This document shows, one piece after another, positions 1 through 6,022 of a stretch of 8,132 nt of DNA. The translations under genes and the position numbers were made by a program. The number at the start of each line of letters is the position of its first letter. Position 1 is the first letter of the stretch. The stretch comes from JACRNA01 sp964366335 (GTDB taxonomy: Bacteria > Patescibacteriota > Microgenomatia > CAZETR01 > Amesbacteraceae): the NCBI GenBank assembly GCA_964366335.1, contig CAYITQ010000033.1, forward strand, positions 1 through 8,132, given 5' to 3'. Below the pieces are notes generated by a model. The model made no database searches, was not told the DNA's origin, and saw only the letters and a program-made list of their open reading frames with translations.

Positions 1-376
1 TGGCCTCTCTTAATGCCTGGGATTCTGATTGACCAGACCGCTCATAGTGACCAAAACCTTCCCTAATCATCATTTCATTAACTAATTTTCCATCGACATA
101 AACTAAAGCTACTACCCGGCGATAATGGTCCACAATTGGTTCACGCAAAACGACTCTCTTCCCTGAAATTAACTCGGATAACCTACGGGTGGCCTCGGAA
201 CCATAACAATTTAGGGGTTCGGGGGCATCTAGGCCATAAAGCCTGATTAGCTGTCCATTACCAATGGTAAAAGTATCTCCATCCTTGATATCTTTTACAT
301 TTTCACCAACGAAATACGGCAAGCTCAATGTGGCTGCTGTGGCAACTCCCACCACCAACTTCTTCCATTTAGACAT
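1..376 (-). CDS. Thermonuclease (SNase-like), 3' end cut by window edge
   Basis: Translating back from the ATG at 374-376 gives 125 complete residues before the window ends, so the C-terminus is missing. Residues 1-23 are a short basic N-terminus followed by a hydrophobic stretch (KKLVVGVATAATLSLPYFVG), which looks like a signal peptide or membrane anchor. The rest matches the staphylococcal nuclease fold: DGDT at 32-35, RLYGLDAPE at 45-53 and YRRVVALVYVDG at 85-96. These supply the calcium-binding Asp34 and Asp50 and the catalytic-type Arg45, Glu53 and Arg87. Family members cleave DNA and RNA outside the membrane in a calcium-dependent way; a scavenging role would suit a small-genome organism, but that is inference. 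It begins 20 bases after the stop of the upstream permease, with no Shine-Dalgarno but a -10-like box directly upstream. The family call is strong; secretion is likely. Confidence 0.88.
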   Translation of the reverse strand, partial: MSKWKKLVVGVATAATLSLPYFVGENVKDIKDGDTFTIGNGQLIRLYGLDAPEPLNCYGSEATRRLSELISGKRVVLREPIVDHYRRVVALVYVDGKLVNEMMIREGFGHYERSGQSESQALREA

Positions 377-381
377 AATTT

Positions 382-387
382 ATTGTA
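382..387 (-). promoter_or_regulatory. Extended -10 box ahead of thermonuclease gene
   Basis: Minus-strand TACAAT is preceded by TGG, giving an extended -10 (TGnTACAAT). It ends 5 nt before the ATG at 376. I see no convincing -35. If used, transcription would start at about the start codon, giving a leaderless mRNA. The site falls in the 20-base gap between the permease stop and this gene. Confidence 0.45.
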
Positions 388-396
388 CCACCCCAT

Positions 397-1185
397 TTAA
401 GACGAAGCGGAGGAATATGACTTGAGGCTCTTGTAAAACACCCAACGGCTCAGGAAAAACATTACTATAGCCGAAATTACAGATCCGAATATCCACAGCC
501 AATCAAAGCGCCCAAACAAAACTTCTGCTGGCACAGACGAAATAACTGCTACCGGAACCAATAATATTAATCCTGCTTTGCCAATATTTGTTATAGCTTT
601 AGCTGGGTACTTAGTAATATTAACCAGCGACCAAAAGAACCCAGCTACGTAATCAACTCTAATAAATTTTAATGTTAATGATTGAATTAGTGTCAAGACT
701 GAAAACAATATCATTAAACTTGATAATAATAATATTAAAAATAATATCAGGTTGATAATTATATTCTGTGGCGATAGTTTCCAGAGGGAATAAACTATCA
801 GAAGTATGGCATTGGGAGCCACGATTATATCTTCAACATCTACCCAGCAAAATGCTGATTGGAATAAGACATCCAAGGGTTTGAGTAATTTTAAGTCTAA
901 ATCACCATTTTGCACATCCTGTCCGAAATTATACATAAATGGAAAAAATGTCAGAGAACCTATTCCCGTCACCAGAGTACCCACCCCCAATACCAACATA
1001 GCCTGATACTGGGACCAACCATGAATTTGTGAAGTTCCTAGGTATATAATTTTGAAAAGAACTATCATGGAAATAAAGGATGTGGTATGCACAATAGCCC
1101 AGGTCAGAAAATTTCCCCGATGAGTCATTTCGTTCATAAAACTTAATTTAAACATCCTGAAATACTGGCGGATATATCTTTTCAT
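397..1185 (-). CDS. ABC-2 type permease, DUF990/COG3694-like
   Basis: This is a 262-residue integral membrane protein with about six hydrophobic segments (for example around residues 25-50, 63-82, 120-135, 140-170, 205-220 and 235-252). Two motifs point to the COG3694-type permease: a cytoplasmic NGDLDLKLLKPLD after the second membrane segment, and NITKYPAKAI followed by a Pro/Val-rich helix ending PAEVLFG, which matches the family's ITRYP...P...L.G pattern. Such permeases form heterodimers with a COG4587-type partner and an ATPase to export substrates that are mostly unknown. The start chosen is the ATG at 1183-1185, one base after the stop of the partner permease; an upstream in-frame start would overlap the partner and add a polar, non-family extension. 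It is translated with the preceding gene. No ATPase gene is visible nearby. Confidence 0.82.
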   Translation of the reverse strand: MKRYIRQYFRMFKLSFMNEMTHRGNFLTWAIVHTTSFISMIVLFKIIYLGTSQIHGWSQYQAMLVLGVGTLVTGIGSLTFFPFMYNFGQDVQNGDLDLKLLKPLDVLFQSAFCWVDVEDIIVAPNAILLIVYSLWKLSPQNIIINLILFLILLLSSLMILFSVLTLIQSLTLKFIRVDYVAGFFWSLVNITKYPAKAITNIGKAGLILLVPVAVISSVPAEVLFGRFDWLWIFGSVISAIVMFFLSRWVFYKSLKSYSSASS

Positions 1186-1186
1186 A

Positions 1187-1972
1187 TTATTTCCCGCTGG
1201 CGTCAAACTCCAGCATACCAAACTTCCAAATAAGCTTGCAAAGAGCGGAAAATACTAACACCCAAATTAATTGAAGGCCAATGCCAGCCAACAGTTCCCA
1301 TCCGAAATTAATCTTCCCCAACATTATTTGTACCGGAAAATATGCCAGATATCTAAATGGTAAATAGGCGGAGACGGAAAACAGAATTGCGGGCATAAGA
1401 TTAAGTGGTAGTAAATCTCCCGAAAATAATCCTCCGACATTCCAAAATAAGGCATTGAATCCATGCACTCTCTTAAACCAAAAGGCCAAACCACCAATTG
1501 AAAGTCCAATGTAAAATTTACTAACTGCAGCCAAAACCATAGCTAAACTAGAAAATATTATTTGGATTATACTAAGCTGATGGTTCACTCCAAAATATTT
1601 AATAACTAAATATATCAGGATCATAATGGACAATTTCAGAATTTTGTCTGGGATAGTTTGAGCAAACTCCTTGATAATAAAGTTGTATGGTTTGATTATT
1701 TCCATTCCTAAATTTCCACTATTTATTAAATGTGCAATCCGGAAAAAATCAAAACTTGCGAATGTACCGACAAATGTAATAAATAAATAATACAGACCTA
1801 TTGAAGACCGGTCGTATATCCCGTTGCCAAAACCTGATCCTAAAACAGCCGTCCAGAACATGTATATCATTAAGGTCTGAATTATTGTTCCGGCAACTGA
1901 CCAAACAAAATTCAACCGATATTCAATCAGGTTCAGAAACGAAACCCAAATAAAAAGTAAATATTTCCTCAT
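1187..1972 (-). CDS. ABC-2 type permease, COG4587-like
   Basis: This 261-residue polytopic membrane protein has hydrophobic segments near residues 22-44, 57-77, 112-128, 135-165, 185-205 and 227-249. It carries the loop NSGNLGMEIIKPYN (residues 84-97) and the conserved late motif FSGDLLPLNLMP followed by YLPFRYLAYFPVQ (183-194 and 203-215). Both are characteristic of the permease subunit that pairs with DUF990-type permeases. The pair should form the membrane channel of an exporter driven by a separate ATPase. It starts 4 bases after the HU stop codon and ends one base before the next permease, so HU and both permeases look like one transcript. Usually an ATPase gene precedes such a pair; here HU occupies that place. 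Substrate unknown. Confidence 0.82.
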   Translation of the reverse strand: MRKYLLFIWVSFLNLIEYRLNFVWSVAGTIIQTLMIYMFWTAVLGSGFGNGIYDRSSIGLYYLFITFVGTFASFDFFRIAHLINSGNLGMEIIKPYNFIIKEFAQTIPDKILKLSIMILIYLVIKYFGVNHQLSIIQIIFSSLAMVLAAVSKFYIGLSIGGLAFWFKRVHGFNALFWNVGGLFSGDLLPLNLMPAILFSVSAYLPFRYLAYFPVQIMLGKINFGWELLAGIGLQLIWVLVFSALCKLIWKFGMLEFDASGK

Positions 1973-1976
1973 CCCC

Positions 1977-2249
1977 TCATTTTACGGCTTTTTTCAGAGA
2001 CTTGCCGGGAGTAAACCTAGCGGCCCGGTGGCCCTTGACAATCTTTCTGATCTTGGTTCCGGGAATAATCACGGGTTTATCTTTGACCGACACCACCTTG
2101 AAAGTCCCAAATCCGGACAGAACCACTTTTTCACCTTTGGAAAGAGCTCTTTTGACTTCTTCCAAAAAAGTGTCTATTGCGTCTTTGGCACCCTTTTTGG
2201 TCAAGTGGGCTTTGCGGGCCAATAATTCAAACATTTGTTGCTTAGTCAC
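1977..2249 (-). CDS. hup: HU-family DNA-binding protein
   Basis: This 90-residue protein is the normal size of an HU/IHF subunit. It has the N-terminal helical dimerisation body (MTKQQMFELLARKAHLTKKGA, then AIDTFLEEVKRAL), the conserved GEKVVLSGFGTFKV core at residues 39-52, and the C-terminal FTPGKSLKKAVK ending. HU dimers bend and compact DNA and assist recombination and replication. The DNA-binding arm is unusual: where most HU proteins have GRNPxTG, this one reads KDKPVIIPGTKIRKIVKGHRAARF, so the classic arm motif is absent although prolines and many basic residues remain. The GTG at 2247-2249 is chosen as start because a strong Shine-Dalgarno sits at the right distance and the N-terminus then matches the family. 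The only ATG overlapping it is immediately followed by a stop. The ABC permeases follow after 4 bases. Confidence 0.93.
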   Translation of the reverse strand: MTKQQMFELLARKAHLTKKGAKDAIDTFLEEVKRALSKGEKVVLSGFGTFKVVSVKDKPVIIPGTKIRKIVKGHRAARFTPGKSLKKAVK

Positions 2250-2255
2250 ATTTCT

Positions 2256-2265
2256 TCACCCCCTT
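2256..2265 (-). promoter_or_regulatory. Strong Shine-Dalgarno of the HU gene
   Basis: Minus strand reads AAGGGGGTGA, close to AGGAGGTGA, ending 6 nt before the GTG start at 2249. It fixes the GTG as the HU start and is the clearest ribosome-binding site in the window; most other genes here have none. Confidence 0.75.
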
Positions 2266-2290
2266 TGCTCAAATAGCTTAACATAGGCCT

Positions 2291-2319
2291 AAATTACATC
2301 AAGTGTCTCTCATTGTCAA
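2291..2319 (-). promoter_or_regulatory. Promoter of the HU-permease transcript
   Basis: The minus strand has a perfect -35 TTGACA (2314-2319). Two -10 registers are possible: TAATTT at 2291-2296 (spacer 17) or TGTAAT at 2293-2298 (spacer 15). The first predicts a start near 2284 and a leader of about 35 nt carrying the Shine-Dalgarno. The promoter lies beside the octamer tandem repeat. The -35 is strong; which -10 is used is unsure. Confidence 0.6.
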
Positions 2320-2320
2320 T

Positions 2321-2352
2321 AGGCTCAGAGGCACAAAGGCCCAAAGGCTCAA
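2321..2352. repeat. Tandem array of four 8-bp units (AGGCNCAR)
   Basis: On the plus strand four octamers follow one another exactly: AGGCTCAG, AGGCACAA, AGGCCCAA and AGGCTCAA, with a further AG after the last. The array lies between the stop of the four-helix-bundle gene (2360) and the -35 of the HU promoter. It is non-coding in the annotation and has no good terminator structure. It could be a slippage product or a footprint of how the neighbouring gene arrived. Confidence 0.8.
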
Positions 2353-2359
2353 AGAAGTG

Positions 2360-2725
2360 TTAACGACTTTTTACTTGTTTTATAAACGAGGTTAACATAG
2401 ACGCTAATTCTCTTCTGATGTTTTCTGCATTGTCAAAATCTTCTTTATTTATGAAATTTAAATCCAAGCTTAGTTCTAAACACGCTTCAACTTCAGCTAA
2501 AGAACCATCGGCCATCCTAAGAAAACGAAGAAATTCTTTTGTTGATTCTCTTCGTCTATGCCCTTCTACAATGTTCAATACAATAGATATTGCCGCTCGT
2601 CGTATTTGTGAAACCAAGGCATATTCCTCTGCTTTTGGAAATTTTTCAGTAATTTCGTAAACCACCTTAACCAAAAGCTTTGCCTTTTGCCAAATAAGTA
2701 ATCGATGGTAGCCTTTCTCGTCCAT
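2360..2725 (-). CDS. Four-helix-bundle protein, S23/IVP family
   Basis: This 121-residue protein has the family signature throughout: YHRLLIWQKAKLLVKVVYEIT near the N-terminus, FPKAEEYALVSQIRRAAISI at residues 29-48, NIVEGHRRRESTKEFLRFLRMA at 51-72 and GSLAEVEACLEL at 74-85. The family was named from proteins encoded by intervening sequences inside 23S rRNA genes and also includes relatives of the Avd accessory protein of diversity-generating retroelements. Here it is free-standing: no rRNA or reverse transcriptase is in view. The molecular role of stand-alone members is not established; they form small basic helical oligomers likely to contact nucleic acid. It begins 5 bases after the RNase Y stop and could be read from that transcript. 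Its 3' side carries the octamer tandem repeat. Confidence 0.88.
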   Translation of the reverse strand: MDEKGYHRLLIWQKAKLLVKVVYEITEKFPKAEEYALVSQIRRAAISIVLNIVEGHRRRESTKEFLRFLRMADGSLAEVEACLELSLDLNFINKEDFDNAENIRRELASMLTSFIKQVKSR

Positions 2726-2730
2726 TGCGC

Positions 2731-3897
2731 CTATTTAGCTTTGGTAATATCAGTGGCCCGGACTTCTCTTATTGCTGTCACTTTGATTTGGCCCGCATAT
2801 TGGGCCTGCTTTTCCAATTGCTCGCGGATCTTGGCAACCAGCACCGTCAATTCAGAATCGGAAACCAGATCGGGCCGGACCATGACTCTGACTTCACGCC
2901 CTGCTTGAAAAGCAAAAACTTCCTCTACCCCCGCAAAAGACTTGCCTATTTCTTCTATCTTGTCCATTCGTTTGACATAGGTCTCGTGCGGTTCATAGCG
3001 GGCACCCGGGCGGGATCCGGAAATTGCGTCCGATACCCAGACAATGCGAGAGATAACCGTCGAAAAAGGTTTGTCTTCGTGGTGCTCGGCGACGGCGGCA
3101 ATTACAGGAGCCGGAAGTCCATGTTTTTTTAATAATTCCACCCCCAATTGAATATGCGTTCCCTCTTCGTCGGTCACGACTTTACCGATATCATGCAAAA
3201 GACAACCTAAACGGACATATTCTATTTCCTCGTCGGTCAGATTTAATTCATGGGCTATCTGAACCCCGATTTTGGTTTCTTCAATTGTATGAATTCCCAG
3301 ATTTTGGCCATAAGAAAATCTAAAGCGGTATTTACCTATCATCTTGACCAAATCCGCATCCAGATTGTAAACCCCACAAGCTGCACAAATTTTGTTGCCT
3401 TCTTCAACCAGTGTCAAATCCACTTGTTTTCTTGTTTGGGCCACCACATCTTCGATTCTTCCCGGGTGAATCCGGCCATCTTTCATCAAAATATCCAGGG
3501 CACGTCTGGCCACTTCACGCCGGACCGAGTCAAAACAGGACAAACGCAGAGAATTGCCCTCATCCATCTCTATTTCTACCCCCGTGGCCCGCTCAAAAGC
3601 GGCAATATTCCTGCCTCCTTGGCCAATAATAGAACCTTTGGCTGAATCAGAAGGTAACGCAACAACGGATACAGAATATTCAGCCGTATAACTCGTTGCC
3701 CCATGAGCCATGGCTTCCACCAAAATATCCCGGGCGATTTCTGAAGCGCGGGTCGTGTAATCTTCGCGGGCCTGATTGATGGCCCGAGCCATCTCGTCAG
3801 CCAAATCTTTTTCTATTTCTTCTAATAATAATTTTTTGGCTTCATCACGGGTAAGTGAGCTGGCTTTTTCCAGTTTCTTTAGATAATCATCTCTCAT
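2731..3897 (-). CDS. rny: Ribonuclease Y, short form without membrane anchor
   Basis: With the ATG at 3895-3897 this is a 388-residue endoribonuclease that would start mRNA decay. Numbering from a TTG two codons earlier, there is a helical segment (LEKASSLTRDEAKKLLLEEI, 11-30), a KH domain with GSIIGQGGRNI (90-100), and an HD domain with metal ligands His205, the LLHDIGK pair His237-Asp238, His274/275 in AEHHED and Asp292 in WVSDAISG. The C-terminal stretch GQIKVTAIREVRA (371-383) is typical. Usual RNase Y is about 520 residues with an N-terminal membrane helix and a long coiled coil; about 130 residues of that are missing. The frame immediately upstream is recX, so no anchor can be added by another start in this frame. 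The TTG at 3901-3903, overlapping the recX stop, is an alternative start. A near-consensus promoter lies in the end of recX. Confidence 0.9.
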   Translation of the reverse strand: MRDDYLKKLEKASSLTRDEAKKLLLEEIEKDLADEMARAINQAREDYTTRASEIARDILVEAMAHGATSYTAEYSVSVVALPSDSAKGSIIGQGGRNIAAFERATGVEIEMDEGNSLRLSCFDSVRREVARRALDILMKDGRIHPGRIEDVVAQTRKQVDLTLVEEGNKICAACGVYNLDADLVKMIGKYRFRFSYGQNLGIHTIEETKIGVQIAHELNLTDEEIEYVRLGCLLHDIGKVVTDEEGTHIQLGVELLKKHGLPAPVIAAVAEHHEDKPFSTVISRIVWVSDAISGSRPGARYEPHETYVKRMDKIEEIGKSFAGVEEVFAFQAGREVRVMVRPDLVSDSELTVLVAKIREQLEKQAQYAGQIKVTAIREVRATDITKAK

Positions 3898-3899
3898 GC

Positions 3900-4307
3900 T
3901 CAATCATTATACCAATTTTTGAGCGTTCTCTCAATTACATTCCAGGAAAATCCCCGAGAGTACAAAAACCGCTGGGCTCGCATTTTGTCTTTAATATTCT
4001 TTTTGCTTAGGGCATATTTTGCCAATTCGTCTTCATTAATATCCAAGTTCTCTACATTAATACCTTTTCTTTTTAATTCAATTACTAATGCCTTTTTCCC
4101 TTTTGGTTTATTATGGGACCGTGCGTTGACAAATTCACTTGTGAACTTGGTATCATTTATTAAGTCTAGCTCTTTGAGTTTATCGATGGTCTCATTTATT
4201 TCTAAAACTTCTCTCTTGACTAAATAATCCCGCATTTCTTTCTCTGAGCGCGACCGGAATGACAAAAAGTGAAAGGCGTTTTCCAGGGGAGATTTCTTAT
4301 TCTTCAT
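3900..4307 (-). CDS. recX: Regulatory protein RecX
   Basis: This 135-residue protein matches RecX: repeated three-helix modules with RSRSEKEMRDYLVKREV near residues 18-34, IDKLKELDLINDTKFTSEFV at 41-60, an AL..ELKRKGI segment at 72-81 and a C-terminal SRGFSWNVIERTL. RecX binds RecA filaments and limits their growth, so it sits in its usual place directly after recA. The start chosen is the ATG at 4305-4307, which overlaps the end of recA by 11 bases. The in-frame ATG further upstream would only add residues read out of frame from recA. A Shine-Dalgarno-like AGGTGG lies 9 nt before the chosen start. The gene looks lower in GC than recA and RNase Y on either side. Its final codons contain the -10 of the RNase Y promoter. 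Confidence 0.88.
   Translation of the reverse strand: MKNKKSPLENAFHFLSFRSRSEKEMRDYLVKREVLEINETIDKLKELDLINDTKFTSEFVNARSHNKPKGKKALVIELKRKGINVENLDINEDELAKYALSKKNIKDKMRAQRFLYSRGFSWNVIERTLKNWYND
3906..3934 (-). promoter_or_regulatory. Promoter for RNase Y inside the 3' end of recX
   Basis: Minus strand carries TTGAGA (3929-3934), a 17-bp spacer, and a perfect TATAAT (3906-3911). The -10 ends 8 nt before the ATG at 3897, so the predicted transcript begins about 2 nt before that codon. This is the best sigma-70-like match in the window. It lies within codons for the last RecX residues, so coding constraint (TGG TAT AAT) could also produce the -10. Confidence 0.6.
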
Positions 4308-5343
4308 TGATTTCGCCCACCTGCTTGGGCAGAGATTTCTTGCCTTCTTTGACAATTTTCCAAATGGCGTCCTCTATCTGTTTGGCTAGCTTAGTATTTT
4401 CAGTCAGAGCCATTCTAGCTGCTTCCCGGCCTTGAGCTAAAATAACATCATTGTGATAGATAAAGGCACCTTTTTTGGTCAACACTTCCAATTCCAGACC
4501 AACATCAATAAGACCTCCAGCCCGGTTTATTCCGCCATTATTCAAAATATCATATTCAGCCACGGAAAACGGTGGAGCTACTTTGTTTTTGACAATTCTG
4601 GCCCGGTGCCTTGATCCAATTGGTTTATCTCCATCTTTGAGCGTCTCAATTTTCCGGGTATCAATGCGGATCGAAGCATAAAATTTGAGAGCCATACCGC
4701 CAGAAGTCGTCTCGGGATTGCCAAACATCACTCCAATTTTCATCCGCAATTGATTGGTGAATATAACTACACATCTGGATTTGGAAATGGCTCCGGTGAT
4801 TTTCCTCAGAGCCTGAGACATTAGCCTCGCTTGCATACCCATGACCGAATCACCCATCTCACCTTCTATTTCAGCGCGGGGAACGAGGGCTGCTACCGAA
4901 TCAATGACAATGACATCAAAACCTCCGGAACGAATAAGCGTTTCCACAATTTCCAAAGCTTGCTCACCGGTATCCGGTTGGGAAATATACAAATTGTCCA
5001 GATTTACACCTATGGCCGCGGCCCGCGAAGGATCCAAAGCGTGTTCGGCGTCTATAAAAGCTGCCTGTCCACCGGCTTTTTGGGCTTCGGCAATACAGTG
5101 CAGAGCAATGGTTGTTTTTCCCGATGCTTCCGGTCCATAAATTTCGGTAATCCGGCCTCTGGGAAAACCTCCCACACCCAAGGCCACATCTATGGCAATA
5201 GATCCGGTAGGAATTACTTCAATAGCCATTTTGTCGCCCCGGTCACCTAATTTCATAATTGACCCCTTACCAAATTGTTTCTCAATCTGCTCCAAAGCAA
5301 TCTTAATCGCCTGCATCCGTGAATCATTTGCTGTCGTTGCCAT
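4297..5343 (-). CDS. recA: Recombinase RecA
   Basis: This is a full-length, 348-residue RecA, the ATP-dependent strand-exchange protein of homologous recombination. It shows the Walker A GPEASGKTT (70-78), Walker B VIVIDSV (144-150), EIEGEMGDSVMGMQARLMSQALRK (158-181, part of the core), the NQLR segment (197-200), the DNA-binding loop 2 GVMFGNPETTSGGMALKF (204-221) and KNKVAPPF (252-259). The acidic end (GEINEE) is also typical. No intein interrupts it. The ATG at 5341-5343 is chosen because MATTANDSRMQAIKIALEQIEK matches family N-termini; the frame stays open to a TTG at 5388, but that would add 15 atypical hydrophobic residues over the promoter. It overlaps recX by 11 bases. No clear LexA-type operator is seen upstream. 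Confidence 0.98.
   Translation of the reverse strand: MATTANDSRMQAIKIALEQIEKQFGKGSIMKLGDRGDKMAIEVIPTGSIAIDVALGVGGFPRGRITEIYGPEASGKTTIALHCIAEAQKAGGQAAFIDAEHALDPSRAAAIGVNLDNLYISQPDTGEQALEIVETLIRSGGFDVIVIDSVAALVPRAEIEGEMGDSVMGMQARLMSQALRKITGAISKSRCVVIFTNQLRMKIGVMFGNPETTSGGMALKFYASIRIDTRKIETLKDGDKPIGSRHRARIVKNKVAPPFSVAEYDILNNGGINRAGGLIDVGLELEVLTKKGAFIYHNDVILAQGREAARMALTENTKLAKQIEDAIWKIVKEGKKSLPKQVGEINEE
4317..4322 (-). promoter_or_regulatory. Shine-Dalgarno-like site for recX
   Basis: Minus-strand AGGTGG inside the 3' end of recA lies 9 nt before the ATG at 4307. It supports that start over the upstream in-frame ATG and suggests recX is translated by its own initiation on the recA message. Confidence 0.45.
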
Positions 5344-5353
5344 ACCAAAGCCA

Positions 5354-5381
5354 AATATACCGTTTAATTTCCAAAATGCAA
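5354..5381 (-). promoter_or_regulatory. Putative recA promoter
   Basis: Minus strand shows TTGCAT (5376-5381), a 16-bp spacer and TATATT (5354-5359), ending 10 nt before the recA ATG. It fits the 50-base gap between the hepT stop and recA. It predicts a 5' leader of only about 3-4 nt. No inverted repeat resembling a known LexA box overlaps it. Confidence 0.5.
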
Positions 5382-5393
5382 TAAGCAAATTAA

Positions 5394-5738
5394 TTACAAT
5401 TCCAGGCTTTTTCTTATCTTCTCAATCTTAGTCTTAAACTCCGGAATATCTTTTTGAATTGTTTCCCACACTCTTTCAATATTCACATCGAAATATTCAT
5501 GAATCAAAACATTTCTGAAATCAACAATATCCCGCCACGGAATTTCTGGATAATTATCCAGAAATTCTTCAGGTATATTCCGTATTGCCTCTCCCATTAT
5601 TTCCAACCTACGGATTACGGCATCTTGTTTTTCATAATTATTGACGAAGTCCTGATATTTCAAATCTTGGATATATTCTTCTAACAGATTTATCGAATTG
5701 ATAATGTGATCCAAAAATATCATTGGGCTCTTCCTCAT
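5394..5738 (-). CDS. hepT: HepT-like toxin (DUF86, HEPN family)
   Basis: This 114-residue all-helical HEPN protein has the active motif RNVLIHEY at residues 75-82, an exact RX4HXY (Arg75, His80, Tyr82). It also has QDAVIRRLEIMGEAIRNIPE (38-57) and PEIPWRDIV (64-72), which are characteristic of DUF86. In studied pairs HepT is an RNase toxin that its partner MntA silences by adding AMP to the tyrosine of this motif; Tyr82 is the candidate. The start ATG overlaps the mntA stop by 4 bases (ATGA), so the two are translationally coupled with antitoxin first. A perfect 28-bp palindrome lies within the gene (5540-5567), encoding residues around EFLDNYPEI just before the active motif. All key residues are present, so the toxin looks intact. 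Confidence 0.9.
   Translation of the reverse strand: MRKSPMIFLDHIINSINLLEEYIQDLKYQDFVNNYEKQDAVIRRLEIMGEAIRNIPEEFLDNYPEIPWRDIVDFRNVLIHEYFDVNIERVWETIQKDIPEFKTKIEKIRKSLEL
5540..5567. repeat. Perfect 28-bp palindrome within hepT
   Basis: The plus strand reads GAATTTCTGGATAA followed directly by its exact reverse complement TTATCCAGAAATTC, with no spacer and no mismatch. The flanking pair (5539 G, 5568 T) no longer matches. Transcribed, it could fold into a hairpin of up to about 12 base pairs with a four-base loop. It is in frame within hepT and does not resemble a terminator because no U-run follows. Confidence 0.9.
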
Positions 5739-6016
5739 AAAACAGGTATAATTTTGTTAAATACAAATGGTGCAAGCTTGGAGTTTACTGAAGAATACTC
5801 AACCAAATCTACTGATGTTAATAATTTTTGCTCCAAATCTCTTTTTAACCTTACAAACCCCAATAAAGTTGAATTCTTAGGCATTTCTACTAATAAATCC
5901 ACATCACTTTTATTGGTCGCCTCACCAGACGCGACAGAGCCAAAAATATCTGCTTTTTTAACATCATATTTCCTTAAAACTGGCCTAATTTTGAAGATCA
6001 TATCAGAAGTATTCAT
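5735..6016 (-). CDS. mntA: MntA-like antitoxin nucleotidyltransferase
   Basis: This 93-residue minimal nucleotidyltransferase has the signature GSX10DXD: Gly26-Ser27 and, ten residues later, Asp38 and Asp40 (FGSVASGEATNKSDVDLLVE). A third strand acidic residue, Asp70 in SVDLVEY, completes the metal site. MntA proteins transfer AMP to the HepT toxin and so neutralise it. The complete catalytic set suggests an active enzyme and not a structural remnant. It begins at the ATG 6014-6016 and its stop overlaps the start of hepT by 4 bases. A promoter with an extended -10 sits immediately upstream, its -10 ending exactly 6 nt before the ATG. The pair lies between an RDD membrane protein and recA, a location with no obvious functional link, as expected for a mobile module. 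Confidence 0.9.
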   Translation of the reverse strand: MNTSDMIFKIRPVLRKYDVKKADIFGSVASGEATNKSDVDLLVEMPKNSTLLGFVRLKRDLEQKLLTSVDLVEYSSVNSKLAPFVFNKIIPVL

Positions 6017-6022
6017 ACCTTA

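Noticed and set aside
2002..2286. Plus-strand frame opposite the HU gene
   Set aside because: It is antisense to a clear HU gene and shows no family signature.
2321..2352. CRISPR-like array
   Set aside because: Units are 8 bp and contiguous with no spacers, and no cas genes are present.
3919..3934. Inverted repeat TTGAG...CTCAA overlapping the RNase Y -35, considered as an operator
   Set aside because: The arms are only 5 bp with a 6-bp gap, which is expected by chance at this scale, and there is no second copy.
4831..5250. Plus-strand open frames opposite recA
   Set aside because: They lie wholly antisense to the conserved recA coding sequence and have no recognisable domain or ribosome-binding site.
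5344..5388. Upstream TTG start that would add 15 residues to RecA
   Set aside because: The extension is hydrophobic and unlike family N-termini, and it overlaps the putative -35/-10 pair; the ATG at 5343 fits the family.
5344..5393. LexA/SOS box upstream of recA
   Set aside because: Neither CTGT-N8-ACAG nor GAAC-N4-GTTC type sequences occur in the gap, so no SOS control is claimed.
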